From: Corbicula japonica
Taxonomy: Eukaryota; Mollusca; Bivalvia; Venerida; Cyrenidae
Direction: 5' to 3'
DNA length: 64,000 nt
Assembly (NCBI GenBank): GCA_038501625.1
Contig: JAZAYU010000200.1
Location: 806,001-870,000 of the forward strand
Shown here in pieces: positions 59,701-64,000 of the stretch. The number at the start of each line of letters is the position of its first letter. Within the stretch, counting starts at the first letter, position 1. Position numbers and translations under genes: made by a program. A model generated the notes under the pieces. The model was not told the DNA's origin. It searched no databases and saw only the letters and a program-made list of their open reading frames with translations.

Positions 59701-62349
59701 TATGTACTTTCGACAATGAAATCTACTTACGACATTGAAAGCTACGTACGACATTGAAATCTACTTACGACATTGAAAATCTACCTACGACATTGAAAAT
59801 CCACTTACGACATTGAAATCTATTTACGACATTGAAATCTACTGACGACATTGAAATCTACTTACGACATTGTAATGTGGCGACATCCTTCGAGACAGAG
59901 ACGGAGTCGTTGGCCCTGGGAAGACTGTGAATGGCGATCTTAAAAAACGTTTTTCTGCTCACCGGAAACAGGGTGTTGTTAAACATAGACTGAAACGATA
60001 GACAACCGCCAGAAATGTTCCGTGTGTCAAAGAAAAAAACATGAAATGAGACACACCGCACGGGACACTGTGTATTCGGTGATATTTTTACATTTTGCAG
60101 TTGTTGCTATTTTAAGAAACAATAAAGAATTAAATATCGTATCCAATATATTAAACCCCGAAATTAAAATAAAAAACAACAATTTTCCCGAAGAATGCTG
60201 TCGGCTACTTAAGACGACTTTACGCATGCACGGCAAAAATCTAAATTGTAAACATGATTTCTTTAAGCTTAATTCCTAGCGAACCATACTTGGAAATGAA
60301 GATCTAGGTTTCGTCTATTCAAAAACCCCCAGGAAATTTGGGATAAACTAAATGGTGAGAAAATTACTGATTTCTGACCAGACTCTTTTTTAAACGCGGT
60401 GTCGCAAATACGGTGCCACAAATGTAAACACAGTCTTCCGGAATTAGTCTGCTTCTACTAGTATCCACTACGATATATGCATGAAATTGATTTTGTTCCT
60501 GACATGTTATCCCTGCAAACAAAACAAAACACACAGTGGTCTATTTAGTGAACCCCAGATAAAGAAAAAAAGTCAAATATTGTAAAGAACTCGCTTGGAA
60601 TGAGCCAGGGAGGAAAACTGCGTCGTTTAGTTTAATATGTAACGTTAAGACACGCCTATGCATATTGTTAACGGAAACGTCTTGGAAACTTGGCTGAAGG
60701 TTATAAAACTGAGTTTGGAAACCAGTCTCAAATCTCAATCACCTGATTGGCTGAAATGGCGACTGGTCGACATTTCAGCCAATCAGATGCTTGAGATTTG
60801 AGGCTGATTTCCATGCTCAGTTTTATAACCTTGGGAACAGGACAAGAAAAGTATGGGTGAGCAAGTATTTCATTTCTCTTACAACTGATTGAAAGTTTTC
60901 AACTATTTTTAATTTACAGTTTAAGTGTAACCTTAAGAACGGTGTTAAATTAATACCAAGTGTTTCAAGGTTTTTGTTACTTACAAAACGCCTTGTTTAA
61001 AGGAAATACTCAAACTACTTATCCAACTTTAAGGTCTTAAAGCCCTTGTGCCTACATAATATTTTGACACAGTTTGTTTACAAGTATTCTAAACTTAACT
61101 CGTTTAATATACATGTCAATGTTTGTACTTTTATAAACAATCAAACCCAATGACTATCTCCAAAAAGATACCACCACGCTTAAAAAAAACTCGAAAGGCG
61201 TTCCGCTGATGTTGGTTTAACTGGCCTGACCCATTTGAGTAAATATTTCATTTCTTATTATCCACCTGCTTGACTATTTATTGCAATAAAAATATGTTTA
61301 AACTAAACGTCGTTATAAAAGCTCATTTAGCACATTTTTTGGGGTCGGCAGACCCAGAGTTATCAGTTTTCTGACTCTTGATAGTCTTAACTGGTCTAAT
61401 AATAGCAAGCCTTACAACCGCCGAAAAGTAGTTCTTATTTTCAAAAGTCCTTACAGTAGGTGTGTCGACCGCTCAGTACTTTCAATGCCTCGATCATTAT
61501 CAGTAACCAATTAACTAAAACCAACATAAACTCTTTATCGTGTTTCTTAGTCTTTTTCCGTATAGCTCATCTTTTCGTTATGAAGATTAAAAGCACTCAG
61601 CACATAAACTGATATTTTCTTAATGACTCACGTTTTTGTTGTACTGTGTGACCTTTTCCTCAAGTTTGATGATGAGGCATCTGTAGTCCTCTGGATCGCC
61701 TTCAATCCGTAACTCATATCCTTCAATACCCGAGGCGCCATCTGTAAACAAGAAAACGTTTGAAAACATCGTAGATAGCAGACCGAAGCTGCAGATTGTC
61801 AAACTTAAAAAGGAAACCAGTCTCAAATCTCAAGCATCTGATTGGCTGAAATGACCAGTCGCCATTTCAGCCAATCAGATGCTTGGGATTTGAAACTGGT
61901 TTCCATTATCAGCTATATAACCTTGGGGCCGGAGACCAGCCCTCAAGTCTGAGCATGTGATTATTTTTTTTATTTTTCACAGGCAAAAGTACACAACAAG
62001 ATTATTAAGACGAATATTTTATTCTCGTAAGAAAAACAAAGGCCTACTTTTTAGTTCAGCAATTTAGAGTAGTTATATAGTTACGCTTTTTAAATTTTAA
62101 TCTTAAATCAAAACATTTTACACTATCACTTTAAGCAAAAAGTAATGAAAAACTTCTTTCTAGATTGAATAACAGGTTTACATGAATTCGGAAGTCTCCA
62201 CTGTATATTTATGCCGGCCTGATTGACTCCTGATGAGTCATATTTGCAAAAGGTTGAGACCTTTGGTTCCTCGGGAGGATCGCGCCTCCAACCTGTCGGG
62301 TTGTACAGGGTGGGGTAGTGCTGCTGCAACTTATCGAACCAACAGTCCT
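52604..62349 (-). CDS. Interleukin-17 receptor-like transmembrane protein, nine visible exons, 5' end missing
   Basis: Exons read 62349-62182, 61741-61632, 59989-59866, 57626-57442, 56917-56825, 56133-56034, 55073-54957, 54317-54267 and 53742-52604. All junctions have GT-AG borders and matching phases (1-1, 0-0, 1-1, 0-0, 0-0, 1-1, 1-1, 1-1). The ectodomain resembles IL-17R fibronectin-like repeats: DCWFDKLQQHYPTLYNPTGW, then FKIAIHSLPRANDSV...LQCP, a WSPAYHNETYNG...TVWFSAPP segment, VEPGNYTILV, and a cysteine-rich CLCRNDEKVCDPC before the membrane. A single membrane segment (VVAVVCVSLVFFFVLSFILY) precedes a SEFIR-like cytoplasmic region. In the known family, cytokine binding recruits Act1/CIKS-type adaptors through SEFIR and activates NF-kB. 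The signal-peptide exon is not found; a small candidate ending in donor GTAAAC near 63004 joins in phase but lacks a signal. Introns are crowded with MITEs. Confidence 0.78.
54774..54895. mobile_element. Diverged hairpin MITE (CAGTCTCAAATCTCAAGCATC family)
   Basis: Half-elements GATGCTTGAGATTTGACAAC and CCCAAGATAATTAAATTGAG are related to the copies at 56986, 57650, 60697 and 61801. It lies in the intron upstream of the 51-bp exon. Confidence 0.5.
54957..55073 (-). CDS. Transmembrane exon of the IL-17 receptor-like gene
   Basis: A 117-bp exon between CTTTCTTCAG-type acceptor (ends TTTCAG) and donor AAAG|GTAAGT. It encodes a proline/threonine-rich stalk (IKPPPKVTDTTKPANTS) followed by about 21 hydrophobic residues and YK, a single-pass type I anchor. 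Phase 1 on both sides. Confidence 0.8.
55360..55855. mobile_element. Two MITE pieces in an intron: GATCCAGATC type and CGCGAAA type
   Basis: A GCGAACAGTTTAGATCCAGA fragment at 55367-55420 belongs to the 6014-6172 family. The palindromic CGCGAAA element fills 55649-55855: GTATCATTTAATTTCGCGGG on the left mirrors CGCGAAATATAATGATATC on the right. Confidence 0.65.
56986..57110. mobile_element. Hairpin MITE copy, AAGGTTATAAA ends
   Basis: Inverted arms run AAGGTTATAAA ... TTTTATTACCTTG, with inner GAAACCAGACTCAAATCTCA and TGAGACTGGTTTTC. Confidence 0.75.
57650..57764. mobile_element. Hairpin MITE copy
   Basis: AAGGTCATAAA / TTTAAAAATCTTGAG ends with inner GAAACCAGTC and GACTGGTTTC. Same family as 56986-57110, 23 bp from the exon at 57442-57626. 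Confidence 0.72.
57765..58357. other. Intron sequence; no exon accepted
   Basis: A frame at 58177-58340 looks partly coding, but its possible donors leave the wrong phase for the next exon and it contains the molluscan repeat motif AAGGGAGATAACTGC. It was treated as repeat DNA. Confidence 0.45.
58358..59600 (-). mobile_element. Tandem-repeat-bearing, possibly Helitron-like element (145-bp units in 290-bp dimers)
   Basis: GATATCATTGAGATAAACATT recurs at 58409, 58549, 58694, 58839, 58984, 59129, 59274 and 59419, a 145-bp period. Alternate units carry CCTAGTGACCTAGATTTCAA and CCTACTGACCTAGTTTTAAG, so the true period is a 290-bp dimer. GCTCACCTGTC (58386) and GACAGGTGAGC (59581) form subterminal inverted repeats. 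A (GGAC)n tract sits at 59506-59545. The right end has a hairpin (CACCCTGTCACTATGTGACAGGTG) followed by CTAA, suggestive of a Helitron 3' end. Layout resembles known bivalve repeat elements. Confidence 0.7.
59669..59866 (-). repeat. Minisatellite made of splice-donor copies (19-20 bp, 11 units)
   Basis: On the minus strand the unit is CAATGTC|GTAAGTAGATTT. The unit nearest the exon is the functional-looking donor. Ten of the eleven units keep GT, and six keep the full GTAAGT. Others read GTACGT, GTAGGT, GTAAAT, GTCAGT and, in one, GAAAGT. Confidence 0.88.
59866..59989 (-). CDS. Ectodomain exon whose splice donor is expanded into a minisatellite
   Basis: A 124-bp exon, acceptor CGTTTCAG|TCTATG and donor ATGTC|GTAAGT. 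It encodes a segment ending in VSVSKDVATLQC, matching the HLPKP-to-Cys region of IL-17 receptors. It enters in phase 0 and leaves in phase 1, which joins exactly to exon 57626-57442. The donor is the first unit of the tandem repeat at 59669-59866. Confidence 0.75.
60213..60644 (+). mobile_element. Solitary diverged P-type MITE flanked by TTAA
   Basis: The body aligns with the P module along most of its length. Shared blocks include AAACATGATTTCT, GAAGATCTA, TCTATTCAAAAAC, GAGAAAATTACTGAT, TTTTTAAACGCGGTGTCGCA and GCATGAAATTG; the shared TAA of the P end is followed by ACG. TTAA occurs on both sides (60209-60212, 60645-60648). It lies in an IL-17 receptor intron and is the only single copy seen outside the arrays. 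The 85-codon frame at 60022-60279 partly overlaps it and is not considered a gene. Confidence 0.7.
60697..60833. mobile_element. Hairpin MITE copy, AAGGTTATAAAACTGAG ends
   Basis: The clearest family member: AAGGTTATAAAACTGAG and CTCAGTTTTATAACCTT are exact inverted ends. The inner arms contain CTCAAATCTCAATCACCTGA and a mirrored CAGATGCTTGAGATTTGAG. Confidence 0.8.
61801..61926. mobile_element. Hairpin MITE copy, 60 bp from an exon
   Basis: GGAAACCAGTCTCAAATCTC on the left and GATTTGAAACTGGTTTCC on the right. The ATCTGATTGGCTGAAATG core is mirrored at CATTTCAGCCAATCAGAT. It lies 59 bp upstream of the exon 61741-61632. Confidence 0.78.
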
Positions 62350-64000
62350 CTAAAACAGAAATAAAGATAATTTAAACAAGAAATATCTTTAAAAAAGATA
62401 AACGGCGTTGATGGAAAAGATTTATATATACATGTATATAAGAAAGAAAGAAATACAGAGAGGCAAAGCAGACACAGTTTAGTTATTTTATTTTATTTGT
62501 TATAGCTGTCGACGAACCCTCCCTGCCTTCTTAGTATGACTTAGAGATTAAGCGACCGAATCATGACAACTCATAAATTTATTGAAAGTGTCTTTCAAAA
62601 AAAATGTTGAAGCTGTTGCAACAATTTCATACAGTGATAACAAGTCGATTAAAGATACTGAAGCAAAATATTCAGTTTCAATAAAATGCCTCGTGTAGAG
62701 TGAGAATTCAAGATGAATAAATGTCCTTGAAATTTAATAAATATAAATAATAACAGCCTGTTACAAGAGCGAAATCTACCAACTTTTAAGTATATTAACT
62801 TCAAAAAAAGTGTCCGTCCTGAGTATTGAACCCGGGGCCTCCGCTTGAGAGGCGAGAGTGTTAGCCACTACACTACAGTAAACTTGTATTTCGTACTTGA
62901 AATTAACAATCAGTATCAAAGGAACTAGAAAGGAACCAGTAAGAACTAGGAATATCTACACTTCTCTTTCGTTTTACACTGTGTATTGTATGCAAGTGTT
63001 TACCTGACACCCAAGAATATTCCATATAATATTGTATTTAAGCCATCAATATTGACTTAACTGGTTACTTAAATCGTAAATATGTTTTTCCTCCAATACA
63101 ACACCCACTAACAACCAATCGAATTAATCTATTTGATTTTTCCGCTGCATAATAATAAAAATCCCACTAGATACCTCTCCACCCTGCTAGATGCCTCTCT
63201 GGTGTAAATAGCTACCAATCGAAATAGTTTATTTCATTTTCCCTCTGCATTGTAAGAGAATACGAGTATTATTTACAACATTTCATTGGTCGAAAAACTA
63301 GGTCAAAAGTGACCTTAGACAGCTAACGCCGAAAAAAATAATGATTTACAAACTTGACTTATTGATAATCGAATAGATGCGAAGGGAAAACCACCGAACA
63401 TGACAAATATCAAAATATTGCAGACTCGGTTTTAGCGAGCCTGTTCATTGGCAATAATAGAAAAGCATATTACTGTCCACGCCGCCTAGCCCCGGGTTGA
63501 GTGCTTCTTAATATGTTTGCAAATATACTTGCTGGTCCTTCAAAGATGGTATTCGGTAACAGATAACTATCGGTAACTGAGTGAAGTACGGGGAGACGTT
63601 TCACTGCCGCCACACGGAACAAACAACGCTACTGTGATATTAAAATAGAAAGAAAAGAACTTTGAGATAAAATCTACTGAATCAAGCATTCCTTTTTGAA
63701 ACTAACTATACTGAATCAAGCTTTCTCGTCAACAGTACTGTGTTCTTGTGTTTGTATTTAAAATCATTTGTTTGTTTATAGTTGTTTTTGTTTTGTTGTT
63801 TTTGTTTGTTGTTGTTGTTGTTGTTTTCGTATAATACACCTGACCCAGTCTCTGACCAAATGACCCTCATTCCCTTTGATGCTTACTGCCCTTCTATCAT
63901 AACTTTTTCGAATGCTAGTTAATTTTAATTTGGCTAATACCTGTTTTAGTTATTTAAATATATGTTTGTCTTAATGAAAAGTTAGCACGTTTTATTCTAA
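62350..64000. other. Region 5' of the last visible IL-17 receptor exon; repeats, no confirmed exon
   Basis: The signal-peptide exon was expected here but not found. Repeat pieces at 63455-63505 and 63550-63620 are similar in inverted orientation to 46940-47012 and 45870-45935. A GTTTTTGTT / (GTT)n simple repeat lies at 63768-63826. Confidence 0.45.
62815..62880 (-). mobile_element. tRNA-Glu-like pseudogene or SINE head
   Basis: On the minus strand GTAGTGTAGTGGCTAACA is an A-box region, then CTCGCCTCTCAAGCGGAG forms an anticodon arm with a CTC anticodon, and GGGTTCAATAC is a B box. The T stem pairs poorly and the acceptor stem is absent, so it is not an active tRNA gene. Confidence 0.6.

Noticed and set aside
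62815..62880. Functional tRNA-Glu gene
   Set aside because: Box sequences are present, but the T stem and acceptor stem do not pair.
63002..63030. Short exon joining in phase to 62349
   Set aside because: The join is in phase, but there is no signal peptide, an upstream stop follows within a few codons and no acceptor is seen. Kept only as a note.

Overview
The window looks like nuclear DNA of a lophotrochozoan animal, most likely a bivalve mollusc. That is an inference from four things: C1q-domain secreted proteins with an N-terminal coiled coil, an IL-17 receptor-like gene with many introns, a GT31 glycosyltransferase, and a dense load of MITEs, SINE/LINE scraps and tandem-repeat-bearing elements of kinds familiar from bivalves. 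Genes have GT-AG introns. No operons, bacterial genes, CRISPR arrays or rRNA genes are visible.

Layout. 0-11.3 kb: repeat-rich DNA with a broken LINE (2.1-3.6 kb), one intact-looking beta-1,3-galactosyltransferase-like gene on the minus strand (4.0-5.5 kb), a 390-bp DNA-transposon remnant, minisatellites, a SINE-like unit and a palindromic MITE. 11.3-24.0 kb: satellite array A. 24.0-29.5 kb: a C1q-domain pseudogene with three in-frame stops, then a decayed Penelope-type reverse transcriptase on the minus strand. 29.5-39.9 kb: satellite array B, made of the same modules in opposite orientation. 40.6-46.7 kb: an apparently intact two-exon C1q-domain gene, paralogous to the pseudogene, whose 5.3-kb intron holds a 3.4-kb element with ~550-bp inverted arms. 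47-52.5 kb: further inverted-repeat elements and a tandem duplication. 52.6-62.3 kb: nine phase-compatible exons (minus strand) of an IL-17 receptor-like transmembrane protein with a SEFIR-like cytoplasmic part. Its introns are full of one hairpin MITE family, a 145-bp tandem repeat element and a minisatellite.

The most unusual structure is the pair of arrays. They are built from a 500-bp unit (Q), a 472-bp unit (P) with ~18-bp terminal inverted repeats, and in array A a 1.57-kb insert (R) with a 4-bp target duplication. Both arrays start and end on an outermost P terminus and both are flanked on each side by TTAA. They therefore look like 12.6-kb and 10.4-kb units bounded by the ends of a TTAA-targeting MITE. 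A diverged single P flanked by TTAA lies at 60.2-60.6 kb. A second striking structure is an 11-copy minisatellite whose unit is the 5' splice donor of an IL-17 receptor exon.

The genes suggest an innate-immune neighbourhood (C1q-type recognition proteins and a cytokine-type receptor) rebuilt by mobile DNA. No functional link between them is shown by the sequence.
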